A stretch of DNA of 64,000 nt. Source: Pseudomonas lini (GTDB lineage: Bacteria > Pseudomonadota > Gammaproteobacteria > Pseudomonadales > Pseudomonadaceae). How positions within the stretch are numbered: the stretch's first letter is position 1; each line of letters opens with the position of its first letter. The position numbers were made by a program, and so were the translations under genes. Positions 19,239-28,672 of this stretch are shown in pieces. Where the stretch lies: NCBI RefSeq assembly GCF_030812475.1, contig NZ_JAUSSR010000002.1:525330-589329 (forward strand), written 5' to 3'. The notes beneath the pieces are model-generated. The model saw only the letters and a program-made list of their open reading frames with translations. It made no database searches and was not told where the DNA came from.

Positions 19239-20321
19239 ATGAACATGAAAAACACGTTGCTGCCGCCCCACGCCGAGATGGTTCGCGCCATGCTCGAACG
19301 AGACACCGCCTACGAGGGGGTGTTCTTTACCGCGGTCAAGACCACCGGCATCTTCTGTCGCCCCGGCTGCACCGCACGCAAGCCCAAGCCGGAGAACGTC
19401 GAGTTCTTCGCCCATGCCGATGACTGCCTGTCGGCCGGCTACCGCGCCTGCCTGCGTTGCAAACCGCTGGACGCGGCGGCGATCGCTCCGGACTGGGTGC
19501 AAAAGCTGCTCGCTGCGGTGGACACCGATCCCGACCTGCGCTGGAGCGACGCGCAGTTGCTCGCAGAAGGCATCGAGCCACTGAAACTGCGGCGCTGGTT
19601 CAAGCAGCATTTCGGCATGACCTTCCACGCCTGGCTGCGCACCCGCCGCCTCGGCATGGCATTGGGGGGTATCAGACAGGGCCACTCCATCGATCACGCG
19701 GCATTCGACTCAGGCTACGAATCCCTCAGCGGATTTCGCGATGCGTTTCAAAAATCCTTTCACATCACCCCCGGCCGCGCCATCGACAGCGAGCCGCTGC
19801 TGTTCACTCGCCTGACCACGCCCCTGGGGCCGATGATCGCCATGGCCGAACGCCGTGGGCTGGTGTTGCTGGAGTTTCTTGACCGGCCGGCGCTGACCCG
19901 GGAAGTCGAAGAATTGCAGCACCGTTACGGCTACGCCGTGGCGCCCGGGCACAACGGCCATTTGCACCAGATCGAAGAGGAACTGGCGCAGTATTTCGCC
20001 GGCAAACTGACCGGCTTCAACGTGCCATTACACCTGCCGGGCAGCGAATTCGCCCGCCAGGTGTGGGCCGAACTGGCGAAGATCCCTTACGGCCAGACCA
20101 GCACCTACGGCACCATCGCCGTGAAACTGGGCAAACCTGGCGCGAGCCGCGCCGTGGGTCTGGCGAACGGACACAATCGCCTTTCGATTGTCTTGCCTTG
20201 CCACCGGGTGATCGGTGCAGACGGCTCGCTGACCGGCTATGGTGGAGGACAACCGCGCAAGGCGTTTCTGCTCCGGCTGGAAAAGGCCGCCGTGCAGCTC
20301 ACCGAACAACTTGCATTCTGA
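19239..20321 (+). CDS. ada: Bifunctional Ada: methylphosphotriester sensor, activator and O6-alkylguanine-DNA methyltransferase
   Basis: The adaptive-response regulator and repair protein, 360 residues. The N-terminal zinc domain holds Cys40, Cys44 (FCRPGC), Cys71 and Cys74 (CLRC); Cys40 is the expected methyl acceptor from phosphotriesters. An AraC-type HTH follows (about 95-185; RRWFKQHFGMTFHAWLRT). The C-terminal MGMT domain has the active site LPCHRVIGADG with Cys321, and GKPGASRAVGLANGHN before it. I chose the ATG at 19239; the next ATG two codons later is equally possible. The alkA-like glycosylase follows after 29 bp, forming the classic ada-alkA pair, so Ada probably drives its own operon. 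Confidence 0.94.
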   Translation: MNMKNTLLPPHAEMVRAMLERDTAYEGVFFTAVKTTGIFCRPGCTARKPKPENVEFFAHADDCLSAGYRACLRCKPLDAAAIAPDWVQKLLAAVDTDPDLRWSDAQLLAEGIEPLKLRRWFKQHFGMTFHAWLRTRRLGMALGGIRQGHSIDHAAFDSGYESLSGFRDAFQKSFHITPGRAIDSEPLLFTRLTTPLGPMIAMAERRGLVLLEFLDRPALTREVEELQHRYGYAVAPGHNGHLHQIEEELAQYFAGKLTGFNVPLHLPGSEFARQVWAELAKIPYGQTSTYGTIAVKLGKPGASRAVGLANGHNRLSIVLPCHRVIGADGSLTGYGGGQPRKAFLLRLEKAAVQLTEQLAF

Positions 20322-20350
20322 ACACCATCAGGAAGGACAAGCTCACGTCC

Positions 20351-20968
20351 ATGCCCGCCCCGTACCTGCCCGCCACCGAATTTCTGGCGTCCCTCGACGA
20401 CGATTGGCGCCGTCACATTGCCGCCATCGGGCCCTGCCTGCATCAGCCCCATGCGGCTCGCGATCCTTATGAGTCGCTGGTGCGGGCAATTGCCTACCAG
20501 CAACTGCACGCCCGGGCCGGGGACGCGATCGTCGGGCGGTTGCTGGCGTTGTTTCCTGGCGGGCCATTTCCCAGGCCTGAACAGATCGTCGCGACAGACT
20601 TCGATCAGCTGCGCAGTTGCGGGTTTTCCGCGAGCAAGATCGCGACCATCCAGGGCATTGCCCAAGCGACACTGGACGGCGTGGTGCCCGATTACGCCAC
20701 GGCGCTGGCCATGGACGACGAAGCGTTGATCGAACGCTTGATCAGATTGCGCGGGGTCGGGCGCTGGACCGTCGAGATGTTGCTGATCTACAGCCTGGAA
20801 CGGCCGGATATCCTGCCGGCCGATGACTTTGGCGTGCGTGAGGGCTATCGCCGGCTCAAGGGGCTGCAGGTGCAGCCGACACGCAAGCAGATGATTGAGA
20901 TCGGGCTGGCGTGGAGTCCGTTTCGGACCGTGGCGTCCTGGTATTTGTGGCGGGTGCCTGGGCGATAG
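20351..20968 (+). CDS. AlkA-type DNA-3-methyladenine glycosylase II
   Basis: Removes alkylated bases (3-methyladenine and relatives) in base-excision repair. The 205-residue protein is a HhH-GPD glycosylase without the extra N-terminal domain of E. coli AlkA. The helix-hairpin-helix reads LIRLRGVGRWTVEMLLIYSL (131-150) and is followed by LPADDFGVREGY, whose Asp159 is the likely catalytic residue. It lies directly downstream of ada. The start ATG at 20351 gives MPAPYLPATEFL; the earlier open frame overlaps ada. The short form resembles AlkA2-type or Mag1-type enzymes. Confidence 0.92.
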   Translation: MPAPYLPATEFLASLDDDWRRHIAAIGPCLHQPHAARDPYESLVRAIAYQQLHARAGDAIVGRLLALFPGGPFPRPEQIVATDFDQLRSCGFSASKIATIQGIAQATLDGVVPDYATALAMDDEALIERLIRLRGVGRWTVEMLLIYSLERPDILPADDFGVREGYRRLKGLQVQPTRKQMIEIGLAWSPFRTVASWYLWRVPGR

Positions 20969-20981
20969 ACCGCATAGTCAT

Positions 20982-21051
20982 TCTTCGCCGGCAAGCCGGT
21001 CTCGCTCCCTGCCCGCGATCCCCGGTGGTAGCGGGCTTGCCCACGAAGAGG
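20982..21051. repeat. REP pair after the ada-alkA operon
   Basis: An inverted copy (TTCGCCGGCAAGCCGGTCTC, 20983-21008) is followed by a + copy (TAGCGGGCTTGCCCACGAAG, 21029-21050) with an imperfect stem. The rest of the 147-bp gap shows nothing else. Confidence 0.75.
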
Positions 21052-21115
21052 CCGGCACATTCACCACAAACCGCTAGGCTGTCCAGGATAAGCCAAAGAC
21101 CTGTCGGAGGATGCC

Positions 21116-21605
21116 ATGCAGCTCGAAGGTTCCTGCCATTGCGGCGCCGTGTCATTCAGTTTGACCAGCGCCCACCCCTACCCTTACCAGCGTTGCTATT
21201 GCTCGATCTGCCGCAAGACCCAGGGCGGCGGCGGTTACTCGATCAATATTGCAGGCGAGATCCGCCAGCCTGAAAGTGCGCGGCCGCAAACACATTGCGA
21301 TCTACCACGCGCTACTCAAGGAAAAAGGCGCCAAGCGAGCCCACCGCAGCACGGCCGAACGGCATTTCTGCTCCCTGTGCAGCTCCGGCTTGTGGTTATA
21401 CAGCTCCGAATGGCCGCAATTGATCCACCCATTCGCCTCAGCCATCGACACCCCGCTGCCGGTTCCACCGGAACACACGCATTTGTTGCTCGATTCCAGG
21501 GCAACGTGGGTGGAAGTCGAAGTGCGTCCTGGTGACAAGCAGTTCGATGTGTATCCTGAAGAGTCGATCGCCCAGTGGCATGATCGTCTGGGTTTGAGCT
21601 GCTGA
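21116..21605 (+). pseudogene. GFA-family (glutathione-dependent formaldehyde-activating-like) protein, frameshifted
   Basis: Two overlapping frames together encode one complete GFA/CENP-V zinc protein of about 160 residues. The first frame (from ATG 21116) gives MQLEGSCHCGAVSF, RCYCSICRKTQGGGG and SINIAGEIR. The second frame resumes with SLKVRGRKHIAIYHALLKEK, then HFCSLCSSGLWLY, to the stop at 21605. All expected zinc cysteines are present. The switch happens at about 21258-21275 and corresponds to one extra base (or two missing). Either the gene is inactivated or the base is a sequencing error. The substrate of this family is generally unknown. Confidence 0.75.
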
Positions 21606-21810
21606 AGCGAGCGTGCCTGACTGCAGCGAGAGCAGTGAACACACGTAGCATCGTTGCCCGGCCCGGAAGGACCGACATCATTCGTTCCACTGTGCTTGCC
21701 TTTGACACTTGCCGCGTAAAGTCGAAGCTCTTACTGTCTGGGTTGCGCACACCTGCGTTTTAGATATTCACCCTTTAGCGTCAACATCGAAAATTAACCA
21801 AGGAATGGTT

Positions 21811-23310
21811 ATGAACAACACACACTTGAAAACATTATGTCCGTTGATGGGAATACTATTTATATCGACATGCATTGCTGCCGCCGATCTCGGCAAAGGA
21901 CTGGCCAACGAGTCCGATTCGATATTGCTAAAAAATCAAAACAACAACTACAGTCACTGGAATGGCGTTGGCAAGATATTTTGGGGTGATGACCCCGCCT
22001 GCACCTCAAGCCTGCTGGATACACGGGACAAAAACAATAACGCTGTCGGCCCGGCTTACTTGCTCACCGCTGCACATTGTGCATTCAACGCCAGTGAGCT
22101 CCAGGCCGTCGAGCCATTTGAACAAGTTGTGAAGTTCAATTACTTCAACGATACACCGCACGCTTATAAAAGCTACAAAATCAACACCACGGTCTGGAAG
22201 GATTATCAGCATACCGATCTTGCGATCGTCACGTTGGATGCTGCACTGGCCACGGTGCTCAAAGATGGAGTGACTCCACTGAAGTTGGCATCGGCATGGC
22301 CGAAAGTGTCGGCCGACGTACTGATTGTCGGCGCGCCCGACGAGCTCCCGGAGTCAGGACTGCGGTTGGCGGCCTGTTCTCAGCAACCCACAGGCGCCGC
22401 CCTGGTTGAGGGCGATCGCTCATATCTCGACACCTTGAAAAACCGCTGCAGGGACATACGGACTGGCTCTTCGGGAAGTCCCGTATTAGACCGACAAAGC
22501 GGGCATATCCTCAGTGTGATGGCAACGAGTACCCATGGCGCGACGATTGACCAGCAATGTTTTGACGATGCCCCGTGCGAAGTGAAGAACGGGCAGCCCG
22601 AGTGGTCATCCGATACGCACTATAGTAATCCAGTGGATTATTTATCAAGCTGCTTCAGCGAGGGTGTCTTCACCAGCGCCTCAAACGCCTGCACCCTTCA
22701 CCGTACGTTCCAGGTGACCGACACGACGTGGCCTACACAATATGTGGCAATGCCAGAAAATGAAACCAGTCCGGATCCGGTTTTACAGGCAACATTTTCC
22801 TTGAGCACACCCTACTACCGATTCAAAACCGCACGTGATGTTACACAATGTTCGTCAGCCCATAATTACAGCGCGCCCATCGATGCGTCCAACGCTTTTA
22901 TCAATGCGCCTATCAGTAGAGAGCCTGGCATGTATTTTCTGTGCATCATAGGCGTCGAGTCTGCAGATCACAGACCCAGTATCGAGTTGATGAAAAGCGC
23001 CTGGGTGACCCCTGCACAACTTATCGGAAGAGCGCCAGTGCGAATGCCCGAGCCGACTATCACATTGAGCGCAGACTGGAATTATCAGGTTAAATGGCGT
23101 TATTCAGTTCCACAGTATTTTGGCACGTTCTATTACACTGGCCCGCCCCACGAGACAGACTGTCATAAAATACCGATCGAAGACTACGCTAAAACCTTTG
23201 AACCCATTACTTTTGAAGCCGAGCAACTTCCCTTGACGCTGTGTAGTCGAAACAACGATCTAAGCGACCGCTATTCGGATGTTCGCTCTGACCTGTTGGC
23301 TTTGCCGTGA
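21811..23310 (+). CDS. Secreted trypsin-like serine protease with unknown C-terminal region
   Basis: A 499-residue exported protein. A signal peptide (1 to about 24, ending TCIAA) precedes a chymotrypsin-fold domain with catalytic His89 (LLTAAHC), Asp136 (TDLAIV) and Ser221 (TGSSGSPV). After about residue 260 comes a Cys-containing region of some 235 residues that I do not recognise; it may bind substrate. The ATG at 21811 has AAGGA six bases upstream; another ATG two codons earlier would sit on that site. The gene is visibly AT-richer than its neighbours and uses rarer codons, so it looks acquired. It stands alone and converges on miaE with a shared terminator between. Confidence 0.85.
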   Translation: MNNTHLKTLCPLMGILFISTCIAAADLGKGLANESDSILLKNQNNNYSHWNGVGKIFWGDDPACTSSLLDTRDKNNNAVGPAYLLTAAHCAFNASELQAVEPFEQVVKFNYFNDTPHAYKSYKINTTVWKDYQHTDLAIVTLDAALATVLKDGVTPLKLASAWPKVSADVLIVGAPDELPESGLRLAACSQQPTGAALVEGDRSYLDTLKNRCRDIRTGSSGSPVLDRQSGHILSVMATSTHGATIDQQCFDDAPCEVKNGQPEWSSDTHYSNPVDYLSSCFSEGVFTSASNACTLHRTFQVTDTTWPTQYVAMPENETSPDPVLQATFSLSTPYYRFKTARDVTQCSSAHNYSAPIDASNAFINAPISREPGMYFLCIIGVESADHRPSIELMKSAWVTPAQLIGRAPVRMPEPTITLSADWNYQVKWRYSVPQYFGTFYYTGPPHETDCHKIPIEDYAKTFEPITFEAEQLPLTLCSRNNDLSDRYSDVRSDLLALP

Positions 23311-23343
23311 ATGGATCACGTTAAGCAATCCTTGTAAATGGTC

Positions 23344-23370
23344 CCCGCCAGCCTGACCGCGGCTGGCGGG
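23344..23370. terminator. Bidirectional hairpin between the protease gene and miaE
   Basis: A perfect 10-bp stem, CCCGCCAGCC against GGCTGGCGGG, with a 7-base loop, lies between two convergent genes and is followed by ATTGATTTC on the + strand. It is probably a shared terminator, with a weak T-run. Confidence 0.75.
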
Positions 23371-23387
23371 ATTGATTTCAGTGCCGA

Positions 23388-24002
23388 TCAATTGACTGCA
23401 AGCGTTGGCACACCACTGTGGAATCGGAATTCCACATCCGGCGATTCGATCAGCTCCTGCTCGGCCGCACGGACCCTGTCGATGACCTGCGCAATGTCCT
23501 TGGCGTCCCCGTACTGACAGGCCAGTTTCAGGTAACCCTGGAAATGCCGCGCCTCGCTTTTCAGCAGGCCAAAGTAGAACGTGCCCAGCTCTTCATCCAG
23601 GTGCGGCACGAGCGCCTCGAAACGCTCGCAACTGCGGGCCTCGATAAACGCCCCCACCACCAGGGTGTCCACCAGCTTGACCGGTTCGTGACTACGCACC
23701 GCTTTGCGCAAGCCCGAGGCGTAACGCCCGGCGGACAGCTGACGCAACTCGATCTTGCGCTTTTTCATCAGGCGCATGACCTGTTCGTGGTGCACAAGCT
23801 CTTCCCGGGCCAGGCGCGACATCAGGTTGATCAGATCGACATGGGAGTGATATTTGGCAATCAGGCTCAATGCCGTGCTGGCGGCCTTGAATTCGCAGTT
23901 CTTGTGATCGATCAGCAGGGTTTCCTGATCGGCCAGCGCGGCCTGGATCCAGCCGTCGGGGGTTCGGCAGCCGAGGAACTCGTGAATTTCGGGAAGGATC
24001 AT
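23388..24002 (-). CDS. miaE: tRNA-(ms2io6A37) hydroxylase MiaE
   Basis: Hydroxylates the isopentenyl side chain of 2-methylthio-isopentenyladenosine at position 37 of tRNAs. The 204 residues form a ferritin-like four-helix bundle whose di-iron ligands come from acidic and His residues in FKAASTALSLIAKYHSH, REELVHHEQVMRLM, GAFIEARSCERFEAL and KSEARHFQGYLKLA. The ATG at 24002 (MILPEIHEFLGC) is preferred to an upstream TTG. The gene is monocistronic, divergent from the stress-protein gene. The enzyme links tRNA modification to oxygen supply; no regulatory site is seen. Confidence 0.93.
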   Translation of the reverse strand: MILPEIHEFLGCRTPDGWIQAALADQETLLIDHKNCEFKAASTALSLIAKYHSHVDLINLMSRLAREELVHHEQVMRLMKKRKIELRQLSAGRYASGLRKAVRSHEPVKLVDTLVVGAFIEARSCERFEALVPHLDEELGTFYFGLLKSEARHFQGYLKLACQYGDAKDIAQVIDRVRAAEQELIESPDVEFRFHSGVPTLAVN

Positions 24003-24161
24003 GGGGCTCACGGATAAGAGGTTCAAAACGAAGGGCGCCGATTATACCGGCCTGTCGGCAGACCACCAGCCGCGACCGTTGATATGCATCAAGTCCCGAA
24101 TGCCCGGCAAGCAACTATAGTTGTCCAACGCAGTATTTTTACCTTCCTGGAGATCCCGATC

Positions 24162-25025
24162 ATGCAAGCCATTCGCAGCATCCTGGTGGTCATCGAACCC
24201 GAACACTCGGAAAGCCTGGCGCTCAAACGGGCCAAATTGATTGCGGGTGTGACCCAGGCCCATCTGCACCTGTTGGTCTGTGACCGCAAGCATGACCACA
24301 GCGCCATGCTTGGCGTACTCAAGGCCGCGCTGCTGGAGGACGGTTTCAGCGTCACCACCGAGCAGGCCTGGAATGAGAGCCTGCACGAAACCATCGTCGA
24401 CGTGCAGCAGGCGGAAGGCTGCGGGCTGGTGATCAAACAGCATTATCCCGACAGCCCGCTGAAAAAGGCCCTGTTGACCCCGGCGGACTGGAAACTGCTG
24501 CGCTACTGCCCAACCCCGGTGCTGTTGGTCAAAACCTCGAAACCCTGGACCGGCGGGGTCATCCTGGCGGCGATCGACGTTGGCAATACCGATGGCGAAC
24601 ACCGCACCTTGCACGCCGCCATCGTCGATCACGGTTATGACATCGCCAGCCTGGCCAAGGCCCACCTGCATGTGGTCAGTGCCCATCCGTCGCCGATGCT
24701 CTCGGCGGCCGATCCGACGTTGCAACTGAGCGAAACCATCGAGGCGCGTTATCGCGAGCAGTGCAAGGCCTTTCAGGCCGAGTTCGATATTGATGACGAG
24801 CACCTGCATATCGCAGAAGGCCCGGCGGATGTGTTGATTCCGTACATGGTGCACAAGCTGGGTGCATCGGTGACCGTGATCGGCACGGTGGCACGGTCCG
24901 GGTTGTCTGGCGCGTTGATCGGGAATACGGCGGAAGTGGTGCTGGATGCGGTGGAGAGTGATGTGCTGGTATTGAAGCCGGATACGATCATGGATCATCT
25001 GGAGGAGATTGTGACCCAGCATTGA
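24162..25025 (+). CDS. Tandem-domain universal stress protein (UspE-like)
   Basis: A 287-residue cytoplasmic protein made of two UspA folds. The first (1 to about 125) starts MQAIRSILVVIEPEHSESLA; the second (about 130-285) carries GGVILAAIDVGNTDGEH and the C-terminal GTVARSGLSGALIGNTAEVV, which contains the Gx(2)Gx(9)G(S/T)-like nucleotide loop. The ATG at 24162 follows a GGAG site. Single gene; the spacer to miaE contains both promoters. The role in stress survival is inferred from the family. Confidence 0.88.
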   Translation: MQAIRSILVVIEPEHSESLALKRAKLIAGVTQAHLHLLVCDRKHDHSAMLGVLKAALLEDGFSVTTEQAWNESLHETIVDVQQAEGCGLVIKQHYPDSPLKKALLTPADWKLLRYCPTPVLLVKTSKPWTGGVILAAIDVGNTDGEHRTLHAAIVDHGYDIASLAKAHLHVVSAHPSPMLSAADPTLQLSETIEARYREQCKAFQAEFDIDDEHLHIAEGPADVLIPYMVHKLGASVTVIGTVARSGLSGALIGNTAEVVLDAVESDVLVLKPDTIMDHLEEIVTQH

Positions 25026-25048
25026 GATCCGCGCTGCCGGGTAGATAG

Positions 25049-25116
25049 CCTTCGCCGGCAAGCCGGCTCCTACAGGGATGCGCGGTCAACTGTAGGAGCT
25101 GGCTTGCCGGCGAAGC
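25049..25116. repeat. REP pair (inverted)
   Basis: CCTTCGCCGGCAAGCCGGCT at 25049 and the complementary GTAGGAGCTGGCTTGCCGGC ending at 25116 can fold into one long hairpin between two convergent genes, where it probably ends transcription. Confidence 0.85.
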
Positions 25117-25124
25117 TTTTAAAA

Positions 25125-25595
25125 TCAACCGCCGAACGCATCCCTGAGAAAGCCCGGCGCAATGTAGCGCTGGTAATGCGCCTCCGAGAGTAAAAAGAAC
25201 TCCCGATCAATGGCATCTCGCAGTTCCGGCAGGTTCCAGTCGCGAAATTCCGGCATCAGCACCATTCCGTAGGCTTCCAGATTGTTGATCACCCGCGCGC
25301 CACGGGCGATCAGCTGATAAGCCCAGCAATATTGCGACTGATGCGGCACAAAGCGGATCTTGCGCTGCTCCAGCTGCAATCGCAGGCGTTGGGGATCGAA
25401 AATCTCCACCTTGCTGGCCATCACCTGGGACAGCAATTGCTCGAGTCGCAACCACACCGCGCGTTTTTCTTCCTCGTTGTAGCCGTTCCAGTTGATCACT
25501 TCGTGGTGGAAACGCTTGCAGCCACGGCACACCAGATCACCGTAAACAGTGGAGCAAAGGCCGACGCAGGGGGTCTTGATGGTCTGATTGGGCAT
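25125..25595 (-). CDS. DUF1289 zinc-knuckle protein
   Basis: A 156-residue protein with the DUF1289 motif at its N-terminus, TPCVGLCSTVYGDLVCRGCK (8-27), whose four cysteines probably bind zinc or an Fe-S cluster. The rest is helical and charged, with the RDWNLPELRDAIDREF segment near the end and no membrane helix. The start ATG at 25595 (MPNQTIKTPC) has no clear ribosome site; a longer start at 25652 is possible. The function is unknown. It is divergent from acnB, with the long structured acnB leader between the two. Confidence 0.8.
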   Translation of the reverse strand: MPNQTIKTPCVGLCSTVYGDLVCRGCKRFHHEVINWNGYNEEEKRAVWLRLEQLLSQVMASKVEIFDPQRLRLQLEQRKIRFVPHQSQYCWAYQLIARGARVINNLEAYGMVLMPEFRDWNLPELRDAIDREFFLLSEAHYQRYIAPGFLRDAFGG

Positions 25596-25741
25596 AGTCA
25601 GGAGGGCACGGGAAAGCAGGACAGGCGGGCATGTTAGCCCTTTGTCTAACATTCATCACCCCTCAAAATGCAGGCCCTAACTTACCTTTAATTTTTTTTT
25701 CCCGTAGAATCAGCCTGCCTTTTAAGGCGCCAATGTCCGTT

Positions 25742-25882
25742 AGAAGCTGTTTTCAAAGCGTCACGAGCACAGTCGTTCCTTCAGAGCGGTGTTGGCGAAG
25801 GGTTTTTCCAGCGGGGAAAAACCCAACGCCAACCCTCATCAGCTCCCGTTTCTGCAGGCGTAAAACTTTGAAAGCAGCTTCT
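25742..25882 (+). promoter_or_regulatory. Highly structured 5' leader of acnB (candidate cis-regulatory RNA)
   Basis: Two nested inverted repeats lie about 120-260 nt before the acnB start. The outer arms AGAAGCTGTTTTCAAAG (25742-25758) and CTTTGAAAGCAGCTTCT (25866-25882) pair over 17 positions with one G-U. Inside, GTTGGCG (25791-25797) pairs with CGCCAAC (25827-25833), and GGTTTTTCC (25801-25809) pairs with GGAAAAACC (25815-25823), separated by a 3x3 internal loop and closed by a 5-base loop. No T-run follows, so this is not a simple terminator. It could be a leader RNA, a separate small RNA or a relict mobile repeat. The remaining 407-bp gap contains a T-tract (25692-25700) upstream and nothing else I can name. 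Confidence 0.6.
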
Positions 25883-26002
25883 GTAAGGAATTGTCGGTAA
25901 TTCTGGCTAAGTGGCCCACAACGCCACGCAGCGCATGAGTACGGCAATTTCGGGATGAGCGTCCCGGACACCCAGATGGGACCACTGATGAGGGTAATAA
26001 CT

Positions 26003-28603
26003 GTGCTTGAAGCCTACCGCAAACATATCGAAGAGCGTGCAGCACTGGGTATCGTTCCCCAGCCGCTTAACGCCGAACAGACAGCAGGCCTGGTCGAGCT
26101 GCTGAAGAATCCCCCGGCGGGCGAAGAAGCTTTCCTCGTTGACCTGATCACCAATCGCGTTCCGCCTGGCGTGGACGAAGCGGCCTATGTCAAGGCCGGT
26201 TTCCTATCCGCCCTGGCCAAAGGCGAAGCCACCTCCCCTCTGATCGACAAGAAACGCGCTGTTGAACTGCTCGGCACCATGCAGGGCGGCTATAACATCG
26301 TGACCCTGGTCAACCTGCTGGACGACGCCGAACTGGCGCCAGTGGCGGCCAAAGAACTCAAGCACACCTTGCTGATGTTCGATGCTTTCCACGATGTCGC
26401 TGAAAGAGCCAAGAACGGCAACGTTCACGCCAAAGGGGTCCTGCAGTCCTGGGCCGACGGCGAGTGGTTCAAGAACCGCCCTGTGCTGGCCGACAAGATC
26501 AGCCTGCGCGTATTCAAGGTCACCGGCGAAACCAACACCGACGACCTGTCCCCTGCTCCTGATGCCTGGTCCCGCCCGGACATCCCGCTGCACGCCCTGG
26601 CCATGCTGAAAATGGCCCGCGACGGTATCGTGCCGGACGTACAAGGCTCCATCGGCCCGATGAAGCAGATCGAAGAAATGCGCAACAGCGGCTTCCCGAT
26701 CGCCTACGTCGGTGATGTGGTCGGTACCGGTTCGTCGCGTAAATCGGCCACCAACTCGGTGCTGTGGTTCTTCGGCGACGACGTTCCCTACGTGCCGAAC
26801 AAGCGCGCCGGTGGCTTCTGCTTCGGCAGCAAGATTGCTCCGATCTTCTACAACACCATGGAAGATGCCGGCGCACTGCCAATCGAATTCGATGTGACCA
26901 ACATCAACATGGGCGACGTGATCGACCTGTACCCGCACGCTGGCAAAGTCTGCAAGCACGGTACCGACGAAGTCATCACCACCTTCGAAATGAAGACCCC
27001 TGTGCTGTTGGACGAAGTCCGTGCCGGCGGTCGTATTCCGCTGATCATCGGCCGTGGCCTGACCGACAAGGCTCGCGCCGAACTGGGCCTGCCAGCGTTC
27101 GACCTGTTCAAGAAACCGGATGCCCCGATCGAAAGCACCAAGGGTTTCACCCTGGCGCAGAAAATGGTCGGCAAGGCGTGCGGCGTAGCCGGTGTGCGTC
27201 CAGGCACCTACTGCGAACCGAAAATGACCACCGTCGGCTCCCAGGACACCACTGGCCCGATGACCCGTGACGAACTGAAAGACCTGGCGTGCCTGGGCTT
27301 CTCGGCCGACCTGGTGATGCAGTCGTTCTGCCACACCGCGGCTTATCCAAAGCCGATCGACGTGACCACCCACCACACCCTGCCTGACTTCATGATGACT
27401 CGCGGCGGCGTGTCCCTGCGTCCAGGCGACGGCATCATCCACAGCTGGCTGAACCGCATGCTGCTGCCGGATACCGTCGGTACCGGTGGTGACTCCCACA
27501 CCCGTTTCCCGATGGGCATTTCGTTCCCGGCCGGTTCCGGTCTGGTTGCGTTCGCCGCAGCCACTGGCGTAATGCCGCTGGACATGCCGGAATCGATCCT
27601 GGTGCGCTTCAAAGGCAAAATGCAACCGGGCGTCACCCTGCGTGACCTGGTACACGCCATTCCTTACTTCGCGATTCAGGCTGGCCTGCTGACCGTCGAG
27701 AAGAAAGGCAAGAAGAACGCCTTCTCCGGCCGCATTTTGGAAATCGAAGGCCTGGACAACCTGAGCATCGAACAGGCTTTCGAACTGTCCGACGCCTCGG
27801 CCGAACGTTCGGCTGCCGGTTGCACCATCAAGCTGTCGAAAGAGTCGATCACCGAGTACCTGAGCTCCAACATCACCCTGCTGCGCTGGATGATCGGCGA
27901 AGGCTACGGCGATGCGCGTACCCTGGAACGTCGTGCCCAAGCGATGGAAGCCTGGATCGCCAACCCTGAGCTGATGGTTGCCGATGCTGACGCCGAATAC
28001 GCTGAAGTCATCGAAATCGACCTGGCCGACATCAAGGAGCCTGTGCTCTGCGCGCCGAACGATCCGGACGACGCCCGTCTGCTGTCCAGCGTGGCTGGCG
28101 AGAAGATCGACGAAGTGTTCATCGGTTCGTGCATGACCAACATCGGTCACTTCCGCGCCGCCGGCAAGTTGCTGGAACAGGTCAAGGGTCAGCTGCCAAC
28201 CCGTCTGTGGCTGTCGCCGCCGACCAAGATGGACGCTCACCAGTTGACCGAAGAAGGCTACTACGGCATCTACGGCAAGGCTGGCGCACGCATGGAAATG
28301 CCGGGTTGCTCGCTGTGCATGGGTAACCAGGCACGCGTAGAGCCGAACTCGACTGTCGTGTCGACGTCGACCCGTAACTTCCCGAACCGTCTGGGTGACG
28401 GCGCGAACGTCTACCTGGCTTCGGCCGAGTTGGCGTCCGTAGCTTCGATCCTTGGTCGTCTGCCGACCGTCGAGGAGTACATGGAATACGCCGGCAAGAT
28501 CGACAGCATGGCGGCCGATGTCTACCGCTACCTGTCCTTCGACCAGATCGCCGAGTTCCGCGAAGCGGCTGCGAACGCCAATATCCCGGTCGTTCAAGCC
28601 TAA
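26003..28603 (+). CDS. acnB: Aconitate hydratase B
   Basis: Main TCA-cycle aconitase, interconverting citrate and isocitrate (and 2-methyl-cis-aconitate to methylisocitrate) in the cytoplasm. The 866 residues match E. coli AcnB (865). The N-terminal HEAT-like domain ([16 protein letters not shown]) is followed by the swivel domain, placing the swivel before the Fe-S core as in all AcnB. Fe-S ligands are the Cys in [11 protein letters not shown] and the pair in [12 protein letters not shown]. The start is a GTG at 26003 that gives the standard MLEAYRKH; an AGGG lies upstream. The long structured leader suggests post-transcriptional control. Confidence 0.96.
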   Translation: MLEAYRKHIEERAALGIVPQPLNAEQTAGLVELLKNPPAGEEAFLVDLITNRVPPGVDEAAYVKAGFLSALAKGEATSPLIDKKRAVELLGTMQGGYNIVTLVNLLDDAELAPVAAKELKHTLLMFDAFHDVAERAKNGNVHAKGVLQSWADGEWFKNRPVLADKISLRVFKVTGETNTDDLSPAPDAWSRPDIPLHALAMLKMARDGIVPDVQGSIGPMKQIEEMRNSGFPIAYVGDVVGTGSSRKSATNSVLWFFGDDVPYVPNKRAGGFCFGSKIAPIFYNTMEDAGALPIEFDVTNINMGDVIDLYPHAGKVCKHGTDEVITTFEMKTPVLLDEVRAGGRIPLIIGRGLTDKARAELGLPAFDLFKKPDAPIESTKGFTLAQKMVGKACGVAGVRPGTYCEPKMTTVGSQDTTGPMTRDELKDLACLGFSADLVMQSFCHTAAYPKPIDVTTHHTLPDFMMTRGGVSLRPGDGIIHSWLNRMLLPDTVGTGGDSHTRFPMGISFPAGSGLVAFAAATGVMPLDMPESILVRFKGKMQPGVTLRDLVHAIPYFAIQAGLLTVEKKGKKNAFSGRILEIEGLDNLSIEQAFELSDASAERSAAGCTIKLSKESITEYLSSNITLLRWMIGEGYGDARTLERRAQAMEAWIANPELMVADADAEYAEVIEIDLADIKEPVLCAPNDPDDARLLSSVAGEKIDEVFIGSCMTNIGHFRAAGKLLEQVKGQLPTRLWLSPPTKMDAHQLTEEGYYGIYGKAGARMEMPGCSLCMGNQARVEPNSTVVSTSTRNFPNRLGDGANVYLASAELASVASILGRLPTVEEYMEYAGKIDSMAADVYRYLSFDQIAEFREAAANANIPVVQA

Positions 28604-28617
28604 CGCTGCAACGCAAT

Positions 28618-28658
28618 AAAAAACGCCGCCCATCGTGAGATGAGCGGCGTTTTTTTTA
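28618..28658 (+). terminator. Rho-independent terminator after acnB
   Basis: ACGCCGC pairs with GCGGCGT, continued by an inner CATC/GATG stem and a GTGA tetraloop, then a run of eight T. A strong intrinsic terminator starting 14 bp after the acnB stop. Confidence 0.95.
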
Positions 28659-28672
28659 TGGCCTGGTTTACC

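Noticed and set aside
26204..28633. 809-codon open frame opposite acnB
   Set aside because: Antisense shadow; composition rich in Arg, His and Gly with no domain, while acnB is fully accounted for on the + strand.
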